Shown: positions 13,211-21,682 of the stretch, one piece after another
Position numbering within the stretch: the stretch's first letter is position 1
How the letters are laid out: every line of letters starts with the position of its first letter
DNA from: a virus
IMG/VR virus record: IMGVR_UViG_3300034072_002240
Location: 1-22,251 of that record
Reading direction: 5' to 3' (one strand)
DNA: 22,251 nucleotides
The notes under the pieces: model-generated
Database searches by the model: none
Told to the model about the DNA's origin: nothing
The model's input: only the letters and a program-made list of their open reading frames with translations
Translations under genes and position numbers: made by a program

Positions 13211-13669
13211 ATGGCCGATCGCAAGATAGATGGGATTGAATATCATGTCGATCCACTCCCAGCAGTTGAATCTATCGAACTTTATGCGGATATCCTGCGA
13301 TTGCTCGGGCCAGCGGCCAACCGTCTTCCCGCGATAATCCTGTCGTTGCAGGCGGATAGCGAGGGACAGCAAATGATGGCCGACGTGGCGGCGCTCGCCG
13401 CGATATCGGATATCCTGTCGCGGGTGTCCAGTCAGGAAGTGTCAGCGCTGGCTGCGCGGATTGTCGGGATCGCTTCAATCAAGCGCAAGTCCGGCAACTA
13501 CGAACCGTGCGACCTCGATGGTGACTTCACGGGAAAGCTCGGCAATGTCGTCCCGCTGATGAAGTTCGTTCTTGAGGAGCAGTTCCGCGATTTTTTTATC
13601 GGAAAGCGCCCGAGTGGAATCATCGGGCTGCTGATGGAGGTCTTACAGACCGCGAAGTCCGGCAAATAG
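13211..13669 (+). CDS. Tail assembly chaperone, short (unshifted) form
   Basis: This 152-residue protein lies directly before the tape measure gene, where myo- and siphoviruses place the tail assembly chaperone. The text (DGIEYHVDPLPAVESIELYADILRLLG near the start) is like chaperones of this phage group. GGAGA precedes the ATG at 13211. Residues GDFTGKLGNV...FVLEEQFRDFF lead into a slippery T run. Downstream of it the -1 frame stays open to the tape measure start, which supports a gpG/gpGT-type pair. The short form coats the tape measure during tail assembly. Confidence 0.8.
   Translation: MADRKIDGIEYHVDPLPAVESIELYADILRLLGPAANRLPAIILSLQADSEGQQMMADVAALAAISDILSRVSSQEVSALAARIVGIASIKRKSGNYEPCDLDGDFTGKLGNVVPLMKFVLEEQFRDFFIGKRPSGIIGLLMEVLQTAKSGK
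13591..13632 (+). promoter_or_regulatory. Programmed -1 ribosomal frameshift signal
   Basis: The heptamer T TTT TTT occupies 13591-13597 in the correct phase (13591 is the third base of a GAT codon). Seven bases later a stem pairs AGCGCCCGA (13605-13613) with 13623-13632, with one bulged T. Slippery site, spacing and hairpin all fit the standard -1 frameshift layout. Confidence 0.75.
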
Positions 13670-13839
13670 CGCCGAACGTCAATCTCTTCATCTACCGGCC
13701 GGCCTTATCAAACCCGCCGCTTTGCAGCTTCCTTGAATGCGAGAAGATCACGCTCAAGCAGTTGCTCGACATGCACGAAATACTCGACCTCAGGGTCGCC
13801 GCCGTTGAAAAAGCCAACAGGATGAGAGCCCAGAAATGA
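13597..13839 (+). CDS. Tail assembly chaperone, -1 frame extension (GT-like domain)
   Basis: This is the 80-codon -1 frame entered at 13597. It has no start codon with a ribosome site at its beginning, but encodes sensible protein (LTDREVRQIAPNVNLFIYRP, then a KITLKQLLDMHEI helix and EKANRMRAQK). It ends at TGA 13837-13839, overlapping the tape measure ATG as ATGA. Joined to residues 1-129 of the short form it gives a product of about 209 residues. The long form would link the tail tube to the tape measure. Confidence 0.7.
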   Translation, partial: YRKAPEWNHRAADGGLTDREVRQIAPNVNLFIYRPALSNPPLCSFLECEKITLKQLLDMHEILDLRVAAVEKANRMRAQK

Positions 13840-15473
13840 CTATAGCCGGCGAACTCGTCAACATCCTTGGTTTCAAGCTTGAGGGTGAACAGAACCTCAA
13901 GAAGTTCAACCAGGGCATGGACGACGCCGAGGCCAGCGCGAAGAAGACTTCGGATAAGGTACGCGCGCTGGGCATCGCCGCTGGAGCAGTGGCAACCGGC
14001 GCCATCGCTGTCGGAACGACAGCCGTCAAGAACTTCGCTGCCTTTGAGCGCGAGATGGGCCGGATTGGCACCACGGCAGGCGCCACCGTTGCAGAGACCG
14101 TAAAGGCGTCCGATGACGTGCAGGCCTTGGCAAAGCGGTTCGCGCTGCCTTTGGAAGAAGCCGTAAGCGGCCTGGACACGCTCACAGCATCGGGGATGAA
14201 CCTTGACGAGGCTATGGCGTTCCTGCCGTCGGTTCTCGCTACGGCTCAGGCCTCTGGCGCGGCCGTCAACGATATCGCCAACACGGCGCAGAAAGCGTCT
14301 TCGGCTCTGAAAATTGAAGCGGGCGACCTGCAGAAGGCGTTCGACATCATGGTGTCGGGTGGCAAGGCTGGTCAGTTCGAACTGAAAGATATGGCAGCGT
14401 CCATCCCGACGCTGGCGAACTCGTTCGCGAACCTCGGATATTCAGGGCAGGAGGGCCTGCAGAAGCTTATCGCGATCCTGCAAACTCTTCGCGAGGACAC
14501 CGGATCGGCCGGGCAGGCGGCAACGCAGGCGCAGAACATCTTCTCGAAAATGTTCAGTCAGGAGACGGAAAAGAACTTCAAGGACTTCGGCGTCAACATC
14601 CGCGACGAAGTCGACAAAGCGGTCAAGACAGGCGAGGGCGCGATCGAGGCCTACGTCAGGATATCCCGGCGTGTCATGCAAGATAACCCGAGCGCCAAGC
14701 TTGTTGACCTGTTTGCCGATCAGGAATTTCAGTTGGGTATGCAGTCGTTGATGACGAGTGCAGATTCCTACGAGAAGTTTCTAAAAGCCGTGAACGGCGG
14801 CGAGGTAGACGGTACGGTGTTTCGTGATCTAGAGCGCTTCACCACCGACACGACCGCATCTATCCAGCGACTGAGCAGCTCTTGGGACGGATTTATGAAG
14901 TCGCTGGGCGGGTCGATTGCGCCAGCAGCAAGCGGTGCCTTAGACGCGCTCACCAATGAAATCAGCTATCAGGACGCTGTTTCCAAGGAGTTGGAGAGGC
15001 AAGGCTACAGTTTTCTTGGACGTCAGCTCTGGATGGGGAGCAAGGAGCAGAAAGACGCCCTTGCGCGCGCCGGCGGCTATGTCCCGAACAATGATCCAAT
15101 CGCGCAGGAAGCGGCAAAAAGCGCGCCGGCGGCTTACAAGGCCCTTGGACGGCGCCCATCGCGCCCAATGAGTAAGACGCCCGATACCGCTTATGGTTAC
15201 AATGAACCCGCGCAGAAAGAGATTCCGGCGAACGTCTTTGCCGGTTTTGAGGCTCGCATGGACAAGCTGGCGGCAGTCGCAACCAGCACGCCACCAGAGG
15301 TCAACAATACGGTCAACGACAGCAGAGACCAGTCCACAGTCGTCAATGTTGGCGGGGTGGTGGTCAACGGCGTTCCCAACGTATCCGCGGCTGTTGGCGG
15401 CGCTGTAGGCCGCGCCGTCGGGCAAGCCGCTGTTGGTCGCGCCTCGCGCTTTGAGAAGGACGATGCATTCTGA
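13836..15473 (+). CDS. Tape measure protein
   Basis: This 545-residue protein has the features of a tape measure. An N-terminal helical region with a small hydrophobic stretch (IAAGAVATGAIAVGTTAV, about residues 48-65) is followed by the conserved PhageMin_Tail region (FEREMGRIGTTAG, then ALAKRFALPLEEAVSGLDTL, then ASSALKIEAGDLQKAFD). A Gly/Ala/Val-rich C-terminus (GAVGRAVGQAAVG) ends it. It sets tail length and occupies the tube. The modest length implies a short tail. The start overlaps the frameshifted chaperone stop; the end overlaps the next start. Confidence 0.9.
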   Translation: MTIAGELVNILGFKLEGEQNLKKFNQGMDDAEASAKKTSDKVRALGIAAGAVATGAIAVGTTAVKNFAAFEREMGRIGTTAGATVAETVKASDDVQALAKRFALPLEEAVSGLDTLTASGMNLDEAMAFLPSVLATAQASGAAVNDIANTAQKASSALKIEAGDLQKAFDIMVSGGKAGQFELKDMAASIPTLANSFANLGYSGQEGLQKLIAILQTLREDTGSAGQAATQAQNIFSKMFSQETEKNFKDFGVNIRDEVDKAVKTGEGAIEAYVRISRRVMQDNPSAKLVDLFADQEFQLGMQSLMTSADSYEKFLKAVNGGEVDGTVFRDLERFTTDTTASIQRLSSSWDGFMKSLGGSIAPAASGALDALTNEISYQDAVSKELERQGYSFLGRQLWMGSKEQKDALARAGGYVPNNDPIAQEAAKSAPAAYKALGRRPSRPMSKTPDTAYGYNEPAQKEIPANVFAGFEARMDKLAAVATSTPPEVNNTVNDSRDQSTVVNVGGVVVNGVPNVSAAVGGAVGRAVGQAAVGRASRFEKDDAF

Positions 15474-16036
15474 TGCCAGCCATTGCCTTCTCTCGCCTCA
15501 TCGGGCCGGTCCCGATCGATTGCGTCATCACGGAAAACCCGGTTTCGGAACTCCTGATGACGGAAATCCCGATCGAGACGGGATCGAAAATCACCGACCA
15601 TGCTGTGGTCATGCCGAAACGGGTTTCGCTTGACATCGCTACAGCGAACGCCACGGCCTCTTACGGGGCCTTGGTCGCATTTCAGGAAAGCCGGGTGCCG
15701 TTCACGCTTGTGACGGGCCTCGCCATTTTCCGGAACATGCTGATCAAGCGGATCGATCCGGAGCGAGATGCGTCGTTCTCGACCATCCTTCGCTGTCGGG
15801 TGGAGCTGCAGGAAGCGATCCTTGTCGGGACTGCATATGCAGCGGATCCGGATGGCGACAACTACGAGCGTGGCCAGGCAGGTGGAGAGAAGAGCCTGAA
15901 GTCGGCCGCTCCGGCTCCGGAACGCTCTCGCGACCCTGTAACGGCGGATCGATCGACAGGCACTGTCCAGCGCGGTGATGCCGGGGTGGTAACCGTTCCC
16001 TCAAGCCTTCCGCTGCTCTCCAGCGTCTTTGGGTGA
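15473..16036 (+). CDS. Dit-like tail/baseplate protein
   Basis: This 187-residue protein has the pattern of Dit-like phage tail proteins in its first 120 residues: ETGSKITDHAVVMPKRVSLD, then a beta-rich segment with FTLVTGLAIFRNMLI, then SFSTILRCRVELQEA. The last 60 residues are a low-complexity Ala/Pro/Arg/Asp-rich tail. Such proteins join the tail tube or tape measure to the baseplate. Its start overlaps the tape measure stop (TGATG), as expected for this gene order. Confidence 0.75.
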   Translation: MPAIAFSRLIGPVPIDCVITENPVSELLMTEIPIETGSKITDHAVVMPKRVSLDIATANATASYGALVAFQESRVPFTLVTGLAIFRNMLIKRIDPERDASFSTILRCRVELQEAILVGTAYAADPDGDNYERGQAGGEKSLKSAAPAPERSRDPVTADRSTGTVQRGDAGVVTVPSSLPLLSSVFG

Positions 16037-16040
16037 CCAG

Positions 16041-16364
16041 ATGAACGTATTCACGATAACGGATCATGCCGATCAGCAATTCGGCACAATCATCAATGGA
16101 TCGCGCGTCTCGCTCAGGCTTCGCTACAACCCGAGCAATAACCGGTGGAGCTTTGATCTGTCGCTCGATGACAAGCCAGTTCTGCAAGGTCGTCGGGTGG
16201 TGACAGGGATTGATCTGCTGGCGCCGTTCGATTTCGGGATAGGGGTTATGTTCGCTGCGGCGGTTAAGCCTGGCTCTGTTCCGGATCGTAATGCCCTTCC
16301 CGAAGGCAATGTCCGCTTCTATCATGCAACACAGGAAGAAGTAGATGCTGCAATACCTGCGTAA
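16041..16364 (+). CDS. Baseplate plug protein (Pam3 gp18-like)
   Basis: This 107-residue protein reads as a small beta-sandwich: FTITDHADQQFGTIINGSRV, then LRLRYNPSNNRWSFDLSL, then RRVVTGIDLLAPFDFGIGVMF. This matches the plug domain described in the baseplate of cyanophage Pam3, encoded between the Dit-like and hub genes. I prefer ATG 16041 over the TTG at 16029, which lies inside the end of the previous gene. It overlaps the hub gene by 20 bases. Confidence 0.7.
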   Translation: MNVFTITDHADQQFGTIINGSRVSLRLRYNPSNNRWSFDLSLDDKPVLQGRRVVTGIDLLAPFDFGIGVMFAAAVKPGSVPDRNALPEGNVRFYHATQEEVDAAIPA

Positions 16365-17226
16365 GGTCAGCGCCGAGTTCTCGGGTGGCCTCACGCTGAA
16401 CCTTGGCGGCATCGCGCTGCATGAGATCAAGATCGAGTTCCAGATCACGAAGGGTATCAGTTCCAAGTCCAACACGGCCCGGATATCGATCTGGAACCTG
16501 ACGGAAAGCCATCGCAATTCGATGGGCAAAGAGTTCGACAAGATCACTTTGAAGGCTGGGTATATACCTCCCAGCGATTCCGGAAACGTCGGGGTGATTT
16601 TCAAAGGCGATGTTCGGGACGTAGAGCACCAGAGAGACGGCGCTGACATAGTAACCATCATCTCCTGCGGTGACGGGCAGAAAGCGCTCCTGCGGTCAAA
16701 TATTTCTAAGACATTCCCGAAGGGTACGCCCACGAAGGATGTCATCGAAGAGATTTACAAGCAGATGGAGAAGGAGGGCATCGACCGCGGCGAATGGAAG
16801 TTCCCCGATAGTATGCCGAAGGAAACCAAGCGGCCTTACTCTATGTGCGGCTCTTGCCGGCGGGAACTCGATACGCTCGGACGGAGCAACAAGTTCTATT
16901 GGTCACTCCAGAATGAGACTTTGGAGATCGTGCCGGGTGATAGCTACATCGGTGGCGTCGTCCTGCTCACTCCGGAAACGGGCATGATTGGCACACCGGC
17001 CATCACTGATAACGGCGTGCGCGTCTCAGCTCTGCTCAATCCGGAAATCAGGCCGAACCGCCGAGTCCAGATCAAGAGCCAGACACTCGAAATGAACGCG
17101 GCCGACGGAATGTATCGTGTCTCCGAAGTCACCTATTCCGGTGACAACCGCGACGGAGACTTCCAAGTTGACATCACGGCCGAGGCAATCAAGGGCGGCA
17201 AGGTGGATCAGGGAGTGAATGGCTGA
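16345..17226 (+). CDS. Baseplate hub protein
   Basis: This 293-residue protein looks like a baseplate hub (gp27/gp44-type). It has an N-terminal ARISIWNLTESHRN segment, a KITLKAGY strand, an IFKGDVRDVEHQRDGADIVTI strand pair, and a KGTPTKDVIEEIYKQM helix. The C-terminal part includes GVRVSALLNPEIRPNRRVQIKS and YRVSEVTYSGDNRDGDFQV, a pattern common in hub proteins. It would connect the tail tube to the spike encoded next. ATG 16345 is used, overlapping the plug gene. The stop TGA at 17224-17226 overlaps the spike start. Confidence 0.8.
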   Translation: MLQYLRKVSAEFSGGLTLNLGGIALHEIKIEFQITKGISSKSNTARISIWNLTESHRNSMGKEFDKITLKAGYIPPSDSGNVGVIFKGDVRDVEHQRDGADIVTIISCGDGQKALLRSNISKTFPKGTPTKDVIEEIYKQMEKEGIDRGEWKFPDSMPKETKRPYSMCGSCRRELDTLGRSNKFYWSLQNETLEIVPGDSYIGGVVLLTPETGMIGTPAITDNGVRVSALLNPEIRPNRRVQIKSQTLEMNAADGMYRVSEVTYSGDNRDGDFQVDITAEAIKGGKVDQGVNG

Positions 17227-17882
17227 TGGCGGGCTACCTCGGGAAGACTACGAACGACCCGCGAGACGTCACCGACCGTCAGGCGGAATCGGAGCGAGAG
17301 GCGCAGTGGGGCCCGATACCCGGCGAGATCGTCTCCTATAACGGCCAGACAGCCACGGTGAAGCCGCTCTATAAGCCGATCCACAACGGCAAGCCCGTCG
17401 AGATGCCGGTGCTGCTTGAGGTTCCTGTCGATCTGCCTCGCACGGCCAACGCGGGGATAACGTTTCCCATCCCGGCCGGCACAAGAGTGATGCTCGCGCC
17501 GATGATGCGCAGCATGGACAACTACGATGTTGACGATGACGGCACTCCTTCGGATGCTCGATCGTTTAGCCTTTCGGATATGCGGGCAACAATCGTTGGG
17601 GGTGACAGTCTCAAATCGCCGCTTGAGAACGTTGATCTGGAGAACACGCATATCCGGTTCTCGGCTGACGGAAGCTTTGGCATCAAAGGAAGCCCAGACG
17701 GAAAGTTCAGGATCGATGGCGCAGAAGGCAACCTCTACGACATCATCGCGACATTCATGGAACTCGTTGCGTCGGACCAGCTCCAGATCAATTACGGCTC
17801 TTCGGCTGGAACCGGGCACCAACTGTTCAATCGCGCCGCGCTGATGGCGCTGGCCGCCAAAGTTAGGGCGATGGCACTATGA
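17226..17882 (+). CDS. Gp138-type membrane-puncturing spike protein
   Basis: This 218-residue protein has the N-terminal Gp138-like OB fold (GEIVSYNGQTATVKPLYKP, then MPVLLEVPVDLPRTA, then FPIPAGTRVMLAP) and a following segment YDVDDDGTPSDARSFSLSDM typical of these spikes. It then has a beta-helix-like part (HIRFSADGSFGIKG, DGKFRIDG) and a C-terminal helix. The protein trimerises at the tip of a contractile tail and pierces the outer membrane. The position between hub and gp25-like genes is standard. It appears complete. Confidence 0.85.
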   Translation: MAGYLGKTTNDPRDVTDRQAESEREAQWGPIPGEIVSYNGQTATVKPLYKPIHNGKPVEMPVLLEVPVDLPRTANAGITFPIPAGTRVMLAPMMRSMDNYDVDDDGTPSDARSFSLSDMRATIVGGDSLKSPLENVDLENTHIRFSADGSFGIKGSPDGKFRIDGAEGNLYDIIATFMELVASDQLQINYGSSAGTGHQLFNRAALMALAAKVRAMAL

Positions 17883-18244
17883 CAATCCCTCGCACGGGGC
17901 TGGCGATCGATCAGGCCAGCAATGACCTATATCTGGATGCTGACGGCAATCTTGCTCTGGTGAATGATACTCACGCCGTAGGGCAACATGTGCGCCAGCG
18001 GCTTTCCACGTTTGAAGGTGAATGGTTTTTGGACACGACGGCCGGCGTCCCTTGGCTCGATGAGATTTTGGGGAAGACTTATGACCCGGCTCTGGCCGAG
18101 AGCGTCGTGAAAGCTGAAATTTTGGATACCGACGGCGTGACAGAAATCACGTCGTTCTCGGTATCCTTCGACCGCGCGTCTCGCGGGCTCATAATCCGGT
18201 CCGTCAACGTCATTTCAGAATATCAGGAAGAGGTGCAGATATGA
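17879..18244 (+). CDS. gp25-like (DUF2634) baseplate wedge protein
   Basis: This 121-residue protein belongs to the gpW/gp25 or DUF2634 type: NDLYLDADGNLALVNDTHAV, VRQRLSTFEGEWFLDTTAGVPW and DEILGK. The FEGEWFLD-x-x-x-GVPW stretch is characteristic of this wedge component. It would bind baseplate J and the sheath start. It overlaps both neighbours by four bases (ATGA), showing tight coupling. Confidence 0.88.
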   Translation: MTIPRTGLAIDQASNDLYLDADGNLALVNDTHAVGQHVRQRLSTFEGEWFLDTTAGVPWLDEILGKTYDPALAESVVKAEILDTDGVTEITSFSVSFDRASRGLIIRSVNVISEYQEEVQI

Positions 18245-19122
18245 CGGAATACGGCGTAGTCAGCACCGGCTTTTCGCGCAAACCCCTGACGGTGATCCTT
18301 GCTGAGATTGAGGCGGGTCTGGTCACCGAATTTGGTCCAGGTTTGGTGCAAACCTCACAGTCGCCAATGGGGCAAATAAACGGAATATTTGCCGAAGCGA
18401 TGACGAAAGCTTGGGAATTGGCGGAGGACGCATATCAGTCATTGGACCCTGACCAGGCGGAAGGGGTTCGGCTAGACATCTTGGGCCGGATCCGACGCAT
18501 TTCACGCGCCCCGGGTCAATCTGATGATAGCTTCAGACGCGCTATCACAAATATTGGGCAGGCCCGCATTGATTTGCAGGATGTAAGCCGGGCAATCGCT
18601 GCCATTGACGGCGTGACGTATTACAACGTCTGGACGCGCGACGATACGGACGAAATCCCGACCCCTGCCAATTTGTGTCTCGCGGTTACTGGAGGCAGTG
18701 ATGATGCCATCGCCGCAGCAATCCGAGCTTATATCGTCCCAGGGATGACGCTGTATGGCAATGCCACGGTCGAAAGCGTGATCGAGGGGTATTGCCGATC
18801 TTTCCGCATCCTAAGACCTATCGACGTACCAGTCACGTTGACAGTCACTGTGAGAACGTTCCGCGATGGACTGGGCTGCCCGCCACCATCATCGATCGCG
18901 ATCAAGGCTGCGGTCCTTAATTCGGCATACTTCCTCAACGGCGAGGACGTCACGTTCTATGCTATCCGGCAAATAATCGAGAGTTCATTCTCTAATGTCG
19001 AGGTTATTGAAATCAACGGTGAGCGTGACGGTATCGGCGAAGGGAGCAACCAGCCCATATCGATTGGCTTCATTGAACGGGCGTCAATATCGTCTGCTAA
19101 CTTAACAGTGGTGGTGGCTTGA
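18241..19122 (+). CDS. Baseplate J-like wedge protein
   Basis: This 293-residue protein matches baseplate J family proteins. The N-terminal ILAEIEAGLVTEFG and QINGIFAEAMTKAWELAEDAYQSLDP lead to GVRLDILGRIRRISR. The middle has DVSRAIAAIDGV and VTGGSDDAIAAAI, and the C-terminal part carries the usual VTLTVTVR and INGERDGIGEG strands. It is slightly short for the family, like small baseplates of the Pam3 type. It forms the wedge arm to which fibres attach. It ends by overlapping the DUF2612 start. Confidence 0.88.
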   Translation: MTEYGVVSTGFSRKPLTVILAEIEAGLVTEFGPGLVQTSQSPMGQINGIFAEAMTKAWELAEDAYQSLDPDQAEGVRLDILGRIRRISRAPGQSDDSFRRAITNIGQARIDLQDVSRAIAAIDGVTYYNVWTRDDTDEIPTPANLCLAVTGGSDDAIAAAIRAYIVPGMTLYGNATVESVIEGYCRSFRILRPIDVPVTLTVTVRTFRDGLGCPPPSSIAIKAAVLNSAYFLNGEDVTFYAIRQIIESSFSNVEVIEINGERDGIGEGSNQPISIGFIERASISSANLTVVVA

Positions 19123-19925
19123 TGTCTTGTGTTGATCAATCCGCGTTTGTCGAGGATGGAATAAATAAGATACTCACTCAATACCGTGAGAGCCCTAAGC
19201 TAATCCATGTAATCCGGACCTATCTCCGGCAGGTCTGGCAAGCCCAGCAATCTATCTGCGACCTGCCTTCATTCTTCGATATCAATACTGCAACCGGAGA
19301 CCAGCTTACGATTATCGGCAAATGGATGGGCTTCCCTCGATGCCACTGCGTTTGCGATGTGCAGCCGGTTTTTGGCTTCGCGTGTGATGTGCTCATCCCT
19401 GGGTCTAGGCCCATCGTAGGTTTCTGCGAAGGGGGAGTTTGGCTTGATTGCGCTACGGACGGAATCTCTGAGATTTGCATCACTGACGATGAGGTCTATC
19501 GGGCGCTATTGATTTCTCGCGCCTACCAGATGGACAGCCGGTATTCATGGGCTGATCTGACCACGGCTCTGCAAGCCATTTATGGGCCGCAGGCTCGCAT
19601 CATGGCCGCGGGGCATGGTCAGGTCGTTTTGGCGCCGATGCGCGAACTGACTGACTTAGAAGCCGCAATAATGCAGGTCGTTCCCCGTGTTCTCCCGATC
19701 GCGCCAGGGATGACCACACGCTGGCATTTCGGAACCTTCGCAATCTTTGGCTTTGGGGAAGGGTGGGGCGGTTTCTGCGAAGAGTGGCAGCCTGATGGCC
19801 TTCCCCTTTCCACTCAGGACGGTGCCATTCTTATCACCGAAGACAGTGAAGACATCATGTCCAGCGCACTCACAAAAGACAGTGAGTGGCTTTGCCGGAT
19901 CGACGTGAAACCTTACTCCTGCTAA
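19122..19925 (+). CDS. DUF2612 baseplate-fibre connecting protein
   Basis: This 267-residue protein has the DUF2612 layout. The N-terminal QAQQSICDLPSFFDINTATGDQLTIIGKWMGFPR is the part common to gpI/DUF2612 tail proteins. A middle segment rich in Cys and aromatics (CHCVCDVQPVFGFACD, GFCEGGVWLDC, later GFGEGWGGFCEEW) looks like an internal repeat. A DEVYRALLISRAYQM helix lies between. These proteins link the baseplate wedge to the tail fibre. I use ATG 19122 and not the TTG three bases earlier. The Cys content is notable for a phage tail protein. Confidence 0.85.
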   Translation: MSCVDQSAFVEDGINKILTQYRESPKLIHVIRTYLRQVWQAQQSICDLPSFFDINTATGDQLTIIGKWMGFPRCHCVCDVQPVFGFACDVLIPGSRPIVGFCEGGVWLDCATDGISEICITDDEVYRALLISRAYQMDSRYSWADLTTALQAIYGPQARIMAAGHGQVVLAPMRELTDLEAAIMQVVPRVLPIAPGMTTRWHFGTFAIFGFGEGWGGFCEEWQPDGLPLSTQDGAILITEDSEDIMSSALTKDSEWLCRIDVKPYSC

Positions 19926-19940
19926 CTGAAAGGGCTGATA

Positions 19941-20873
19941 ATGGCCGATTTTGATCCACCATGGTCCTCTGTGGGTGGCGTCAACCGCTCGCCTACCACC
20001 AACGAGCAATCCGACGGGTTCCAGTGCGGTGATGCTGACCTAACGCTGTTCAACCGCTTGTTCGGTCGTATCGAGGCTGAGCTGAAGGCGGTGCAGGATG
20101 CCGGCGGAATCACCGGAACAGAGGGAGACGACACCACCGTTTTGCAGGCGATCAACGCGCTCATATCCGCAGCTACAGGGGGCGGCGACGTCTCGCAGTT
20201 CGTTCTCTTCAGTCAGGCCCAGGCACGTTTGCCTATTTTCCCAGAGGTGACGACGAACGGCGGCGTCATCGCGGTGACTTCACCATCTACTGGGACCATC
20301 CGCGTCCCGGCCTCTGCAACGATCTTGCATCGCGGCATTCGAACTTACACCACCGCTCAGACGGATTTCGCCACGACGGCAAGCAAAACCTATCACTTGC
20401 GGTGGAACCCTACGGACGGCTTTTCTCTAAAGGATCTGGCAGATACGGGATACAACCCGACGGTTTCAGCCGAGACGAATGCGGCATTCGATAGTAGCTA
20501 CGACGACATGCTTGTGGCGCGGGTCGTGACGAATTCGTCAAACGTCCCGACGATCACCAACCTCAAGAACAAGGCCGTGCTGGCTGATTCGCTTACACTG
20601 GTTGGGTCTGCTGTCGCTAACAACGGAGGTAACGAATCTCGGTTTGCCTTCGCTTCAGCTAACTATAATTGGGCCAGAACACCGATCAACAAGGCTGTGA
20701 CTGATACGGCTGTCGGAAATAACGGCGCCGTTCAGGACCAGGATATTTCATACTATGCTTCGTACCCAACAACCGTCACTTCTATTCCGGCGACACGATA
20801 CAATTCGAGTTTCCAGCGCATGCATGATTACGCGACTTCGCTCACCCTCCAGCTTGACATAAGGGCTTTGTAA
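19941..20873 (+). CDS. Tail fibre protein
   Basis: This 310-residue protein follows DUF2612 with GAAAGGG ahead of the ATG. Residues 1-75 form an N-terminal attachment part (FNRLFGRIEAELKAVQDAGG, then TTVLQAINALISAA) like other fibre proteins. The rest is Thr/Ser/Asn-rich and beta-prone, typical of a receptor-binding shaft or tip. No enzymatic motif is visible. It should determine host adsorption together with the following gene, whose start it overlaps (TAATG). Confidence 0.75.
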   Translation: MADFDPPWSSVGGVNRSPTTNEQSDGFQCGDADLTLFNRLFGRIEAELKAVQDAGGITGTEGDDTTVLQAINALISAATGGGDVSQFVLFSQAQARLPIFPEVTTNGGVIAVTSPSTGTIRVPASATILHRGIRTYTTAQTDFATTASKTYHLRWNPTDGFSLKDLADTGYNPTVSAETNAAFDSSYDDMLVARVVTNSSNVPTITNLKNKAVLADSLTLVGSAVANNGGNESRFAFASANYNWARTPINKAVTDTAVGNNGAVQDQDISYYASYPTTVTSIPATRYNSSFQRMHDYATSLTLQLDIRAL

Positions 20874-21682
20874 TGGTCGACCGCATCAAAATCACCGACC
20901 TTGATGCGACCGCATCCTTCGGCCTTGCCGACGTCCTCCCAGCTGTGCGCGTGAGCGAAAACAGGACCGTTAAGGTCACGATGCAGCAGATCGCCGATGT
21001 GATATCTGCCATCTTGGTCGATAGCGCGCCGGCCACTCTCGACACATTGAACGAACTGGCCGCCGCATTAGGGGATGACCCGAATTTCGCGACAACGGTT
21101 ACCAACGCTCTTGCGCTCAAAGCTGACGCATCAGAGCTGAATACGGTTAGCCGTATTTGGACATATCGTTGCGGCGTTGGCCAAGTCTACCATGTCGACA
21201 CATCGAAGACAGGCGCGGAGATACCGCCTTCCAATACGAGTGGTCCGATCTTTATTGAATTGACCGCCGGTCTCACGGGTTCGGGTCAGTTCAATAACGG
21301 TAAGCTTACTTCGGAAAGCGTTTCCGGGTCTGCTCCGCTTGTGCTGGCAACCGCGGTAATTTCGTTCTCCGGATCCCCGATGATCGGACAGACAATTGAC
21401 CTCATCAACACTGAGGGGCGAATGCTTCGTCCAAGCACTTTGCCAGGCACAAAACAGAACGACGCTTTGCAAAATATAGTTGGCAGCCTCGACGGAGTTT
21501 GGGGAACGAATGTGGTTCCGACCGGACCATTCACAGATGTGGTCAGTAGCCAGACTGTTCGTCCGAATGCCGGAACGGCCAACCCTCGCATCATTGGTTT
21601 TGACGCCTCACTAGCAGTGAGAACGGCGACGGAAACGCGCATGAAGAATCTTGGTGTTAAGTCTTATATGAGGATCAAGTGA
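20873..21682 (+). CDS. Tail fibre / collar-domain protein
   Basis: This 269-residue fibre-like protein has an N-terminal MVDRIKITDLDATAS segment. A tail-fibre repeat follows (APATLDTLNELAAALGDDPN, then FATTVTNALALKADASELN), a trimeric motif seen in many tail fibres. The C-terminal domain is beta-rich and ends in GVKSYMRIK, similar to the close of collar-type fibre tips. It is likely the second receptor-binding element. The stop overlaps the start of the next gene. Confidence 0.8.
   Translation: MVDRIKITDLDATASFGLADVLPAVRVSENRTVKVTMQQIADVISAILVDSAPATLDTLNELAAALGDDPNFATTVTNALALKADASELNTVSRIWTYRCGVGQVYHVDTSKTGAEIPPSNTSGPIFIELTAGLTGSGQFNNGKLTSESVSGSAPLVLATAVISFSGSPMIGQTIDLINTEGRMLRPSTLPGTKQNDALQNIVGSLDGVWGTNVVPTGPFTDVVSSQTVRPNAGTANPRIIGFDASLAVRTATETRMKNLGVKSYMRIK

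Noticed and set aside
15744-16745. 333-codon minus-strand frame across the Dit, plug and hub genes
   Set aside because: It is the antisense of three well-supported, overlapping tail genes and shows no domain pattern.
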